Positions 41,228 to 49,650 of a stretch of DNA of 64,000 bases are shown here, piece after piece; position 1 is the stretch's first letter; the number at the start of each line of letters is the position of its first letter. Where the stretch lies: the NCBI GenBank assembly GCA_965197405.1, contig OZ240206.1, positions 2,294,001 to 2,358,000 of the forward strand, in the 5' to 3' direction. This stretch comes from G965197405 sp965197405. Its GTDB lineage: Bacteria > Chloroflexota > Dehalococcoidia > Lucifugimonadales > JAGWBF01. The notes beneath the pieces are model-generated. The model did no database searches. It was not told where the DNA came from and saw only the letters and a list, made by a program, of their open reading frames with translations. The translations under genes and the position numbers were made by a program.

Positions 41228-43069
41228 CTACTCCACCCACGCCTTCGCCCAATAGAAGTATTCCGAGCTAGCGGTGTTGGGGTAGAGGCCCTTTATCCTG
41301 GGCGCAAAGACCCACCTGGCCCCTCCCGTAACGGGGCTGAACAGGTAAGCCTGGTCCAGAAGGTAGCGCTGTATGTCCCTGACCAACCCTCTCCGGCGAG
41401 CTGGGTCCCTCTCTACCGCCTGCCTGTCTATCATCCCGTTTAGCAAGCCGTCGGAGTGCCCCGCTACGTTCCAGCTTCCCAGACCGTGGAGTATGGCGAA
41501 CAGGAAGCTGTTGGTTGTGGAGGTGGGCGGCAGCACACCGACGGAGAGCTGATAGTCCTTGTCTCGCCACACCTTGTCGGTGTACTGGGAGGGGTTAAAG
41601 ACCTTGAGGTCCGGGGCAAAGCCCGCGGACATCAAGTCCGCCTCTATGCGTCTCCCCTGCTCCAGGTATATGTCCCCGAAGTCGGCAACCGTGAGGTCGA
41701 ACCTGACGGGCATTCCCAGGCCCGAACTAGCCAGCAGGTCCGAGGCGCTGGAAGGGTCGGCGAAGTAGCTTTCCCTTATCTCGTCCCTGGTGAGAAGCCA
41801 GTCCGCCCTTTGCACCGGCATCCCCAGGCTGACGAAGCCCTGGTCTGACCAGACGGTCCGCACGTAGTCCCAGGGGTCAAGGGCCTTGAGCACCGCCCTA
41901 CGTACCTGGAGGTTATCAAAGGGGGGAGCCGAGACGTTCATAGCCAGAATCAAGCCGGAGCCTCCCTGCCTGGAGAGGAAAGACTCGAACTCTACGGCGG
42001 TCTGATTAAGGTTATCCCAGCTTTCGGGCGACGCACGGTAAACGTCCACTGTCCTAGTGATGAAGGCGGCAAGGAGGCTCTGCTCTTCCTTGATGACCCT
42101 TATTGCAAGCTCATCGGCGAAGGGCAGGCCCTCCTCGAAATAGTCGGGATTCCTCTCGAAGACGGAGCCTATGTCATCCTCGGTGCTCCTCCAAATCCAG
42201 GGACCGCTGCCTATCACCGGCCCCTCCATGAGATGGCCCTGCAACTCCACGGCTTCCCTGGCTACCACCTTCGAGTGACCGTCGGCCAGCGCCACCAGGA
42301 AGTCCGCGTCGGGGAATCCTGGGTCCAGGGTTATTTTCAGCGTGTAGCTGTCCTCCGCTTCTACGGTCCGCATGTTCTGGAGAAGGGGCGCGTTGGGCCA
42401 ATCGGGTCCGGGAGTGCGGAGCCGCTCATAGCTGAAGACAACGTCTTCAGCTACTAGCTCGCGCCCGTTGACCGGTGCAACGTTGTGCCAGCGTACGTCC
42501 TTCCTTAGCCGGAAGCGATAGGTCAGAGGGTCCAGCATCTCCCAGCCCTCGCAGAGGTCGCACTCCAGCAGGAGGCTGGGCTGGGGTACGTCCGCTTCGG
42601 GTCCCGTTCGCAGCCTGAGAAGGCGACTGTAGGCTATGCCGGGCCCCAGGGAAGTCAGGGTCTCCGAAATCTCCCGGTGCACGTCCAGGTGCTCCACGTT
42701 GGCGAGGGCAGCCGTGCTAATCTTGCCCCCGGGCTTCCCGGACGGGGGAGGGTGGACCACGGGCGTCGAAGTGGGAGCGGGCGTGCTGGTGGGTGTGGTA
42801 GTCGGCGAAGACGTAGAGGTGGGAGCGGGAACGGTGCTGGGCGCTGTGGGTGTTGGCAAAGGAGTCGTGGCCGTCGCCATAGGCGTAGGCGTGGGTACAG
42901 GGGTGGAAGAGGGGGTAGTGGTTGGGGTAAGGGTGGGAGTGGGGTCGGGCGAAGGGGCGGTAGGCGTAGGAGCAGACGTGGGTGTGGGTGTAGGCGTAGG
43001 GGAAGCACATGCCAAAACGAACAGCATAGCTATGGCCAGGGAAAAGGGCGCTGCCATAAAAAATCTCAT
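41228..43069 (-). CDS. ABC transporter family-5 substrate-binding lipoprotein with Pro/Thr-rich linker
   Basis: 613 residues. A signal peptide ends in the lipobox LACAS, with the lipidated Cys near residue 21. Residues 22-110 are almost only Pro, Thr, Ser and Ala in short repeats. The SBP_bac_5 domain follows, with LTYRFRLRKDVRWHNVAPVNGRE as its hallmark (about 187-210) and VFSYERLRTP. It should bind oligopeptides or a similar ligand outside the membrane. No permease or ATPase genes are beside it. Its ATG overlaps the stop of the flippase-like gene. Confidence 0.85.
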   Translation of the reverse strand: MRFFMAAPFSLAIAMLFVLACASPTPTPTPTSAPTPTAPSPDPTPTLTPTTTPSSTPVPTPTPMATATTPLPTPTAPSTVPAPTSTSSPTTTPTSTPAPTSTPVVHPPPSGKPGGKISTAALANVEHLDVHREISETLTSLGPGIAYSRLLRLRTGPEADVPQPSLLLECDLCEGWEMLDPLTYRFRLRKDVRWHNVAPVNGRELVAEDVVFSYERLRTPGPDWPNAPLLQNMRTVEAEDSYTLKITLDPGFPDADFLVALADGHSKVVAREAVELQGHLMEGPVIGSGPWIWRSTEDDIGSVFERNPDYFEEGLPFADELAIRVIKEEQSLLAAFITRTVDVYRASPESWDNLNQTAVEFESFLSRQGGSGLILAMNVSAPPFDNLQVRRAVLKALDPWDYVRTVWSDQGFVSLGMPVQRADWLLTRDEIRESYFADPSSASDLLASSGLGMPVRFDLTVADFGDIYLEQGRRIEADLMSAGFAPDLKVFNPSQYTDKVWRDKDYQLSVGVLPPTSTTNSFLFAILHGLGSWNVAGHSDGLLNGMIDRQAVERDPARRRGLVRDIQRYLLDQAYLFSPVTGGARWVFAPRIKGLYPNTASSEYFYWAKAWVE

Positions 43070-44103
43070 TCGGGGTTCCTCTCTTGGTTATTACCTGATA
43101 GGGTCCCGCTCTGCTCCAGCGGCTTCACATAACGCCCCGCCTTGAGTGGCTTCAGGCCTATGGCGGGGAGGACGACCATGGCGATAATGATGGGAGGGAT
43201 GAACAGGATGGCGTGCATCATCAGTCCGTAGCTGAAGGCCAGCTCCTGGGGGACCTCAGAGAATTTTAGCACATACACTATGGCAAACTCGAAGGTCCCC
43301 ACCGCCGCCGGCAGGGCGGGAAGGGATGTGGCGAAGTAGAGGGTCCCCAGAATGGCCAGGGTAGCCACAAAGGGTGAAATCCCCAGGTCCATGCCGTGGG
43401 CCAGTATCCAGGCGCAGAGACCTATCAGGAGCCAGTATGCGAGGGTCAGGAGAAAGGAGTAACCCAGGGTGAACCTGGCCCGGGACAGATCTGAAAGGGA
43501 GTCTGCGGTAGAGACCAGCAGGCGTATGCGATTCAGAAACCGCTTGTTGCTAATCCATATCACGAAAGGGACTGCCAGCACCGAGGCCACGGCTACCACG
43601 AAGACGCCCACCACGTAGGGGAGGAAGTCGCCCTTGTTGGGCAGAAGGGTCAGACCGGTCATCAGGAGGGAGGCGGTGACTACCAGGTCCAGAATCCTCT
43701 CCATGCCCAGAGTCGCCAGGGCGGTCCCCCCTTTGACCCCGTACCTTACGGTCAGAAGGGCGAACTGCGCCCCTTCACTGAGCACCCGGACGGGTACCAG
43801 GTTGTTCAGGCCGATACCCGCGTTTTGTACCATGAAGAGCTGTGCGAGGGGTAGCTTCTGCCGGACGAAGAGGACCTGCCAACGATAGGCCCGGATGAGG
43901 CTGGCCAGGAGGAACAGCGCCAGGGAAGCAAAGGCCCATCCAATGGGGAAGTCCTGGAACTGGTCCACCACTAGGCCCCATTCTATCCCCCGCACCGCCA
44001 GCCACCCCAGCCCCACGCCGATGGCGATGGCAAGGACCAACCGCACCTGGGTATCCCAGACCCGCCGCTTCACAAACCGCGCCGAGGTATTGAGCGCCGC
44101 CAC
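43066..44103 (-). CDS. Flippase-like (UPF0104/LPG-synthase TM-domain) membrane protein
   Basis: About 345 residues with eight or so membrane helices: VRLVLAIAIGVGLGWLAV, then the conserved LIRAYRWQVLF, NLVPVRVLSEGAQFALL and SLPALPAAVGTFEFA patterns of the YbhN/AglD-like family. Such proteins move or modify lipid-linked molecules. The open frame extends 90 codons further upstream across tatD on the other strand; the GTG at 44103 with AGGGGGC upstream is preferred, and the one at 44127 is possible. Translationally coupled to the lipoprotein gene. Confidence 0.8.
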   Translation of the reverse strand: MAALNTSARFVKRRVWDTQVRLVLAIAIGVGLGWLAVRGIEWGLVVDQFQDFPIGWAFASLALFLLASLIRAYRWQVLFVRQKLPLAQLFMVQNAGIGLNNLVPVRVLSEGAQFALLTVRYGVKGGTALATLGMERILDLVVTASLLMTGLTLLPNKGDFLPYVVGVFVVAVASVLAVPFVIWISNKRFLNRIRLLVSTADSLSDLSRARFTLGYSFLLTLAYWLLIGLCAWILAHGMDLGISPFVATLAILGTLYFATSLPALPAAVGTFEFAIVYVLKFSEVPQELAFSYGLMMHAILFIPPIIIAMVVLPAIGLKPLKAGRYVKPLEQSGTLSGNNQERNPE

Positions 44104-44179
44104 TCTCAGTCTGCCCCCTTGCCCCACTCTCAGGGATAGTATAGAGTAACTCCAGGAAATACGCATAGAGGGAACGGCC

Positions 44180-44983
44180 ATGATACTCGGTGATTCCCAT
44201 ACCCACCTGGATGAGTACCCGCCGGAGGAAATTCCCGGCATCCTGGAGCGGGCCAGGGATGCCCAGGTTGGCCTCATAGTTTGCGCCGGGACCACGATAG
44301 CCTCATCCAGGGCTTGCATAGGGCTGGCTGAAAAGCACGACGTGTTCCTTGCAGGCGTGGGCATACACCCCATGCAGGTTGAGGGCCCCGTGGACGAAGA
44401 GGTCTATTCCACCCTTCATGACCTCGCCGCGAGCAGCCCCAAGGTCGTATGCGTGAGCGAGGTGGGCCTTGACTTCCTCCCCGAGTCTCCCGACAGAGAG
44501 CTACAGTACCAGGCTTTCAGGGAGCAGATACGCCTGGCAAGACAGCTGAATCTGCCCGTCATCTTCCACTCTCGCGAGTCCCATGCCGAGGTATTGCGCA
44601 CGCTACGAGAGGAGAGGGCCTACGAAGTGGGCGGTGTGATGCACTACTTCCAGGCGGACGAAGCAACCGCCAGGGAAGCCATAGAATCGGGCTTCTATGT
44701 ATCGCTGGCAAGGCCCTTGCTGCGGCTGCCGGAGCTTCAGGAGGTGGTCAGGAAGCTGCCTCTGGAGAACATGGTGCTGGAGACCGACGCCGCGCCCCAG
44801 CCCTTCAAGAAGTACCGGCACAACTGGACGGAACCCTGGCACGTCAAGGGTGTGGCCGAGAAGCTGGCGGAGCTAAAGGGTGTGACCCCGGAAGAAGTGG
44901 CGCAGGTGACCACGAGCAATCTTACCAGGCTTTTGAAGCTGGACCCCGCCGCGTGTCGTTCCGAACGGAGCGAAGCGGAGTGA
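44180..44983 (+). CDS. TatD-family metal-dependent hydrolase
   Basis: 267 residues. Metal ligands are in DSHTHLDEY (residues 5-13), the VSEVGLDF Glu, NLPVIFHSRESH, GGVMHYFQAD and VLETDAAPQP. TatD proteins are 3'-5' exonucleases or deoxyribonucleases. The last 15 or so residues (PAACRSERSEAE) are encoded by a copy of dispersed repeat family B, so the natural C terminus was probably just after RLLKLD. AGAGGGAACGG precedes the ATG. Confidence 0.9.
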   Translation: MILGDSHTHLDEYPPEEIPGILERARDAQVGLIVCAGTTIASSRACIGLAEKHDVFLAGVGIHPMQVEGPVDEEVYSTLHDLAASSPKVVCVSEVGLDFLPESPDRELQYQAFREQIRLARQLNLPVIFHSRESHAEVLRTLREERAYEVGGVMHYFQADEATAREAIESGFYVSLARPLLRLPELQEVVRKLPLENMVLETDAAPQPFKKYRHNWTEPWHVKGVAEKLAELKGVTPEEVAQVTTSNLTRLLKLDPAACRSERSEAE

Positions 44984-44995
44984 GGAATCTGAAAT
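44956..44995. repeat. Dispersed repeat family B copy overlapping the tatD end
   Basis: GTCGTTCCGAACGGAGCGAA followed by GCGGAGTGAGGAATCTGAAA. It supplies the stop codon and the last codons of the TatD gene. Confidence 0.65.
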
Positions 44996-45055
44996 GATGC
45001 CTGACAAAAACCGGAATCAAGGTGTTACTGCCCACAACAGGACTTCGACCGGCCC

Positions 45056-45102
45056 GGACTTTAGACCCTTCGCTTCGCTCGGGGTGACAATGAAAAGCCC
45101 TT
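45056..45102. repeat. Dispersed repeat family A copy overlapping the HMA gene end
   Basis: CGGACTTTAGACCCTTCGCT followed by TCGCTCGGGGTGACAATGAA, reverse-oriented. It encodes the final basic residues and stop codon of the HMA-domain gene. Confidence 0.65.
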
Positions 45103-45462
45103 AACTGGACTCCGGGGACAGGGCTTCCGGAGCATCCCCTTCTTGATTCTCGGCAGCAACCCGTTGAAGCTGCCCAGGGACCTGCGCAGCCCAGGGAGGA
45201 CTACCTGGCCCAGCACAGCCTTCCGCACCTCTTCCTCAGTCAGGGCCGGCGTGCCTTCTAGTGTGAAAGTATCGGAACGCGGCTCGAAGGCCACTGCGGA
45301 TACCCCGGGGAGACCTTCCAGGGCCTCCTTCACCCTCCGGACTCAGAGGGTATGGCACAGCAGCCCCTCCACCCTCACGGAGATGTCAGGAGAGGCCGCT
45401 CCCCTATGCCCCAAGGCTACCTGGGCATCGGGCGTTACCAGAAGGTTTTTGAGCGAAGGCAT
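45061..45462 (-). CDS. HMA-domain protein, candidate selenoprotein (in-frame TGA at codon 40)
   Basis: Read through one TGA (45345-45343), the gene encodes 133 residues. Residues 28-100 follow the heavy-metal-associated domain: SVRVEGLLCHTL, then TGA, then VRRVKEALEGLPGVSAVAFEP and LTEEEVRKAV. In HMA domains the second metal-binding Cys sits exactly before this VRRV helix, so the TGA replaces it, with Cys 36 four residues earlier. A hairpin 21 nt after the TGA resembles a SECIS. The gene starts 19 nt after the amino-acid-binding lipoprotein and is probably co-transcribed. The C-terminal tail is repeat-derived. A decayed gene is the alternative. Confidence 0.65.
45309..45345 (-). promoter_or_regulatory. 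SECIS-like stem-loop at the TGA of the HMA gene
   Basis: After TGA (45345-45343) and 14 nt, GGAGGCC (45328-45322) pairs with GGTCTCC (45315-45309), including one G-T, around the loop CTGGAA. The loop starts 21 nt after the TGA, the same distance as at 22168. The conserved G is third in the loop as drawn, which is less typical. Confidence 0.5.
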
Positions 45463-45481
45463 CTTCGAAAACTACCTCAAA

Positions 45482-46525
45482 CTACCTGAGCGGTGGGGCG
45501 TATATCAGCCCCCCATTGTTCCACAGATTGTTGGTCCCGCGCGGCAGCGTGAAGGCCTCTCCCCTCGGACCGAAGTAGCGGCCGTATATCTCGCCGTAAT
45601 TCCCCACTCCCTTAATCACGTCAACCGCAAAGTCTGCCGCCAGGCCCATATCCGCCTGGCCAAACTCACCTTCGGCGCCCAGCATTCGCCGGACTGCCGC
45701 ATCGTCACTGGAGCGCATCGCCTCCACGTTCGACTGCGTGACACCCAACTCCTCTGCATTGATCAACACGTACATTACCGTCTTCACCAGGTCGAACCAC
45801 TGGTCGTCGCCATGAGGAACGACCGGAGCCAAAGGCTCTTTGGAAATCGTCTCCGGCAATATCTTGTGCTCGTCCGGGTTGGCGAAGCCGCTCATCGAGC
45901 CTGCAAGCCCGGACTTGTCACTGGTCACGGCGTCGCAGCGCCTCTGCAAGTATGCCCCATACACCTCCGCCCTGTTTTCAAAGACGACGGTCTGCAGTTG
46001 TAGACCGTTCTGGCGGAAGTAGTCCGCCAGGTTCAGCTCCGTCGTGGTGCCGGCGGCTACGCAGACCGTGGTCCCGTCCAGGTCGAGGGAGCTGTCGAAC
46101 CCGCTGTCCTTTCTGACTATGAAGCCCTGGCCGTCGTAGAACATGACGTTTATGAAGTTGCCCCACTGAGCATCGCGCGTAGTGGTCCAGGTGACGGTGA
46201 GGCTGAGCATGTCAGAACCTCCGGCCGGGATGGTGGGGCCTCGTTGGACCGAAGTTATAGACACCACTTCAACGGCCCCCGGGTCCCCGAAGACCGCGGC
46301 TGCAACGGCCCTGCATAGGTCTATGTCGAAACCCCTGTTGTTCCCTGCGGAGTCGAGATAGCCATATCCGGGGTTGTCGGTGTGGCTTGCACAGACCAGG
46401 TTCCCCCGGTCTTTGACAGTTTCAAGCCGGTTTCCAGTCGTCCCTTCGCCGGCCTCCCCTGTCTCGCCGCACGCAGCCAGGGCGAGGAGCGCAGCCGTTA
46501 CCAGGGCTGCAAAGATGACGGACAT
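45482..46525 (-). CDS. Amino-acid ABC transporter substrate-binding lipoprotein
   Basis: 347 residues. Signal peptide with lipobox LAAC near residue 19, then a family-3 binding domain: RLETVKDRGNLVCASHTDNPG, NRGFDIDLCRAVAAAVFGDP and DGTTVCVAAGTTTELNLADYF. The pattern is that of the larger AapJ/BztA-type amino-acid binding proteins. Permease and ATPase genes are not adjacent. No clear ribosome-binding site precedes the ATG at 46525, so the start may lie slightly upstream. The HMA-domain gene follows it. Confidence 0.87.
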   Translation of the reverse strand: MSVIFAALVTAALLALAACGETGEAGEGTTGNRLETVKDRGNLVCASHTDNPGYGYLDSAGNNRGFDIDLCRAVAAAVFGDPGAVEVVSITSVQRGPTIPAGGSDMLSLTVTWTTTRDAQWGNFINVMFYDGQGFIVRKDSGFDSSLDLDGTTVCVAAGTTTELNLADYFRQNGLQLQTVVFENRAEVYGAYLQRRCDAVTSDKSGLAGSMSGFANPDEHKILPETISKEPLAPVVPHGDDQWFDLVKTVMYVLINAEELGVTQSNVEAMRSSDDAAVRRMLGAEGEFGQADMGLAADFAVDVIKGVGNYGEIYGRYFGPRGEAFTLPRGTNNLWNNGGLIYAPPLR

Positions 46526-46680
46526 TGGGGGATTCGCGTTAATTGCGCTCCTTCCTGAATACCCCGGTATCGGAGTGAAGCCCGCGCATCAAAGGGGTAC
46601 TCGCCGGACCGTGCTCCAGGATCCTTCAGCGCCCCATTATAAGCCACAAGCTCTCTAAATTGCCAGGCTTGTGGTCCGGA

Positions 46681-48270
46681 CTAGCGACTCAGGAAGGGGA
46701 CGCGCAGCAGCCCTATGACGAAGGAGCCTACCAGCATCACGGCCCCGATCACCATGATTGTGATGGAGAGGGTGATGAACTCGTTGGCGACGTCCGAGGC
46801 CATAGAGGTGAACACGTCATTGATGATTTGTACCATGCTCGGAGGGATGGCCGAAGCCCGGGCAGGGTCCAGGGGGGCCTGGGGCAGCTGGGACTTGGCG
46901 ACCAGGGTGATTACCAGGAACACCAGGCCCGATAGCAGCAGGGTAAGGCCGGGCCAGCGCAACGCGGAGCTAAGGCGGGGAATCTGAACGGCTGCCATGA
47001 AAACAACACCCAGGACTACCATCACGATGCCCACCCAGAAACCCGCGTCCCCACCCTCGACGATTCCCCGAGCGGTCTCCAGGTCTTCCAGGAACTCCTC
47101 TCTGGTCTGGTCGTTCTGCTCGGCTGCTATCTCCACCAGGTCGAGGCGGTCCCTGTCGTCCAAGTCTTCCCTTATCTCACCCAACGCCTCGTCTATGAGG
47201 GGCGTTAACAGACCCCGTGCGCTCAGCTTCAGCGCTTCCTTGGTATCGCCAGCCCCCAGACTCTCTTTGATGGCGTCCTCTTGCTCGTCCAGTCCCCGCA
47301 GGGCTTCGTCGCTGATGGCGCCGTCCTCGCTGAGACGCTGGTACGCGATGTCATAGGCGTCGTCTACGTACTCATCCACCACAGGCCCGGTTAATTCAGG
47401 TGAGGCAACCTCCAGGGCGCCCTTGACGCTCCCTTCCCGCAGCGCGTCCTTGATTCTTTCCTCCTGCTCCTCCAGCCCGCTTAGCGTCTCCGGGGGGATG
47501 TCCTCGCTTTCGCGAAGGATGGCAAGCGCCTGGTCATAGGCTGCGAGCCGGTCCTCAACGGGGATGGACTCCACGGAGGGGATGGTGGTCGGCAACTCTC
47601 CACTCGCCAGCCCCTTATAGATGCTCTCGACCTCCGTTTTGAACTCTTCGGCGCTGCGGGCCGGGACTTCTTCCAGACCGGCTATGCTCCGGTCCACGTA
47701 TCTATCAACGAGCGCGTCGGGGTCCTCTACCGAGGGGACACTGGTCGGTATTTCCCCGTTCTCCAGGGTGCGGTAGAGGTCCTCCAAGCCCTCTTCCAGC
47801 TCTTCGATGGTAGTCACCGGCACATCCTCAAGCCCGTCAATGCGCCCGTCTATGTAGCGGAAGATAGCCGGTTCGACTCTCTTAAGGGGCACCCCAAGGT
47901 CTATGAATACTTCGGGGGTGTCGGTCTCTTTGTTCAGGTAGTCAATAGTGCCCGTGATAGACCCTTCAACCTGCTCTCGCAGGTACTCCGGCGGGACTAT
48001 CTCGCGGGCGACGGCGCTTACCTCCCCCTGGGGAATATCTATGTCGCCGAGGAGGTCGTCGGTCCGGTCTTCAAACTCGGGGTCGAGCAGCACCTCGTCG
48101 TAGAACCTGTTGTAAACGTCATTTTCAGCCAGGTTGTCGCTGTAGAAATCGTCGGTGAGGAAGTTATCCCGGATGCCGCTCGCGAGGAGGAAGCCGAAGA
48201 ACCCAAAGAAAATCACAAGTCCCAGGACCAGGGACGCCACCGGACGAAGGATGAGGAGTAAAAAGCCCAA
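46681..48270 (-). CDS. Large membrane protein with internal repeats, unknown function
   Basis: 529 residues that I do not recognise. One membrane helix at the N terminus (about 6-30), a long acidic helical region of about 370 residues, then three helices near the C terminus (about 400-425, 430-455, 495-520). The acidic region holds two kinds of internal duplication: GLEDVPVTTIEELEEGLEDL...PSVE against GLEEVPARSAEEFKTEVESI...PSVE, and SGLEEQEERIKDALREGSVK against RGLDEQEDAIKESLGAGDTK. This suggests an extracytoplasmic stalk. Starts at a TTG with GGAG close upstream. Confidence 0.65.
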   Translation of the reverse strand: MGFLLLILRPVASLVLGLVIFFGFFGFLLASGIRDNFLTDDFYSDNLAENDVYNRFYDEVLLDPEFEDRTDDLLGDIDIPQGEVSAVAREIVPPEYLREQVEGSITGTIDYLNKETDTPEVFIDLGVPLKRVEPAIFRYIDGRIDGLEDVPVTTIEELEEGLEDLYRTLENGEIPTSVPSVEDPDALVDRYVDRSIAGLEEVPARSAEEFKTEVESIYKGLASGELPTTIPSVESIPVEDRLAAYDQALAILRESEDIPPETLSGLEEQEERIKDALREGSVKGALEVASPELTGPVVDEYVDDAYDIAYQRLSEDGAISDEALRGLDEQEDAIKESLGAGDTKEALKLSARGLLTPLIDEALGEIREDLDDRDRLDLVEIAAEQNDQTREEFLEDLETARGIVEGGDAGFWVGIVMVVLGVVFMAAVQIPRLSSALRWPGLTLLLSGLVFLVITLVAKSQLPQAPLDPARASAIPPSMVQIINDVFTSMASDVANEFITLSITIMVIGAVMLVGSFVIGLLRVPFLSR

Positions 48271-48285
48271 CGCTCTCCTATACGT

Positions 48286-48329
48286 CTACTGCCTCGACCA
48301 TGTTACCTGTCGAGGCAGTAGATATTATA
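48286..48329 (-). promoter_or_regulatory. Extended -10 promoter with a 13-bp inverted repeat
   Basis: On the minus strand TGATATAAT (an extended -10, box 48329-48324) lies upstream of the membrane-protein gene; no good -35 is seen. The expected start falls within a perfect inverted repeat, CTACTGCCTCGAC (48286-48298) with GTCGAGGCAGTAG (48309-48321), which could be an operator or leader hairpin. Confidence 0.5.
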
Positions 48330-48368
48330 TCACGCCATTGCGGAGGCGCCGGTAGCGGCAGTTTGCCT

Positions 48369-48803
48369 TCAGGCCACGGTGCCCCTTATCCAGAAGCTAC
48401 AGCCCCACAGGCTGGCGCCTCCGAAGTTGTAGCGCCGCCTTGGCCCTGCCCTGATGCACTCTACCCTCCGGACCCGGTAAACGTTCATCTTGTCCACGAG
48501 GGTCTTTACCGATGAAGGGCTGTCCGCGGATATATACTTCTCCAGCTCTTCATAGGCCTCTCGCTCGTCCGAGAGTCCCACAAGGATGACCACCTCCAGG
48601 TGGTAAGTCGTCCTCGGGTTGGTAGGCCTGTACTCGGCTACTACAGTCTCGCTTGCGGCCTGGTTGTCTCTGATGACCGCTGCCGGAAACTGGTGTATGC
48701 TGTCGGTCGGGTATTTGTACACCCTCATGTTGTCCACGCTGGCCAGATGGCCGGCCATAGAGTCTATGATGCTCTTGAGTAGACCTCTCGTGGGGGCTAC
48801 CAT
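48369..48803 (-). CDS. Phage neck/tail-completion-like protein
   Basis: 144 residues, last gene of the phage head module. It is not clearly a named family; its size, its position after the connector gene, and its TTYHLEVVILVGLSDEREAYEELEKYI pattern resemble small tail-terminator or neck proteins. It overlaps the connector gene by 7 bp, and GAGGAC precedes the ATG. No tail gene follows: the next gene downstream is a cellular-type membrane protein. Confidence 0.5.
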   Translation of the reverse strand: MVAPTRGLLKSIIDSMAGHLASVDNMRVYKYPTDSIHQFPAAVIRDNQAASETVVAEYRPTNPRTTYHLEVVILVGLSDEREAYEELEKYISADSPSSVKTLVDKMNVYRVRRVECIRAGPRRRYNFGGASLWGCSFWIRGTVA

Positions 48804-49645
48804 GTCCTCACTCCCACTGACAGCTTGCGGTAGGGGCCCAAAAGCTGCTTTACATCAGGGTCCAGACCGTGGAACACGCCGGACTGCCCTGTCTGGGGTA
48901 GTCCGGCGCTGGAAGCGTACCAGCTGTCTTTTCGTTTCCACAGTCGAGCAGCCTGCATAAGGCACGCCTCCACCACCGGCCCCGGATACCTGTAGATGGA
49001 AATATCCGTTCCGTCGGCGTGGGCTGCTGGCGTGGTGCCGTTGACGCCCCTGGCAACTATCAGGTCGTTGCGCCAGATGGACACAATGTAAATCTGCTCG
49101 CTCTCGATGGCGATGGTCTGCGCCACGCCAAACTTGGAGTCGTCGGTGGTGGTGAGGGTAGTGTCGGTATCGGAGAAGGCGGCACCTTCATCTATGTCGG
49201 CCCCGCTGTCCTCGGTAATCTCCCGGTACCCCCACTTCCCATTTATCTCCACGGTCTGCATACCGGCGGTGAAAACGCTTTCATTTCCCGCCTCGGTGTC
49301 TATCACCACGCGGCTATAGGGGCGGCCCCACGGCGTGGTCGGGTCAGCGTTGGGCGGATAGAGCAGATAGTCGGTGGCCGCCCAGGTTGTCTCAAATACG
49401 CGGTCCCTGTCGTCGTCCGTCTTTACGGATGTGATGCTGATGAGGTCCTGGACGTTCAGATTCGTCCCTCCGTCCCCGTCGAACTTTCTCGCGGTTGCCA
49501 GTACGTAGAAATGGCGATTGCAGTACCGGTCTATGAGGCGGGAAACCCTCTCCAGGAGCTCCCGCAGGCGGGTGTCATAGGTGGTGCGCTGGATATTCAG
49601 CACGCCGGCAGATTTTAGAGATGTGACGTCTGCATAGGCGTTCAT
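48797..49645 (-). CDS. Phage head-tail connector-like protein
   Basis: 282 residues. The N-terminal 60 residues (YADVTSLKSAGV...RLRELLERVSRLIDRYCNRHF) have the helical pattern of gp6-like head-tail adaptors, and the C-terminal VVEACLMQAARLWKRKDSWYASSAG continues that fold. Between them is an inserted beta-rich domain of about 150 residues with DTDTTLTTTDDSKFGVAQTI and ARGVNGTTPAAHADGT. It sits in the usual place between capsid and tail genes. Confidence 0.65.
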   Translation of the reverse strand: MNAYADVTSLKSAGVLNIQRTTYDTRLRELLERVSRLIDRYCNRHFYVLATARKFDGDGGTNLNVQDLISITSVKTDDDRDRVFETTWAATDYLLYPPNADPTTPWGRPYSRVVIDTEAGNESVFTAGMQTVEINGKWGYREITEDSGADIDEGAAFSDTDTTLTTTDDSKFGVAQTIAIESEQIYIVSIWRNDLIVARGVNGTTPAAHADGTDISIYRYPGPVVEACLMQAARLWKRKDSWYASSAGLPQTGQSGVFHGLDPDVKQLLGPYRKLSVGVRTW

Positions 49646-49650
49646 TCGTC

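Noticed and set aside
42740..43010. Possible CRISPR-like or minisatellite array
   Set aside because: The repetition is of Pro and Thr codons within an open frame, with no fixed repeat-spacer unit.
43066..44373. 435-residue start for the flippase-like protein
   Set aside because: The first 90 codons overlap tatD on the other strand and do not resemble the family; GTG starts at 44127 or 44103 are more likely.
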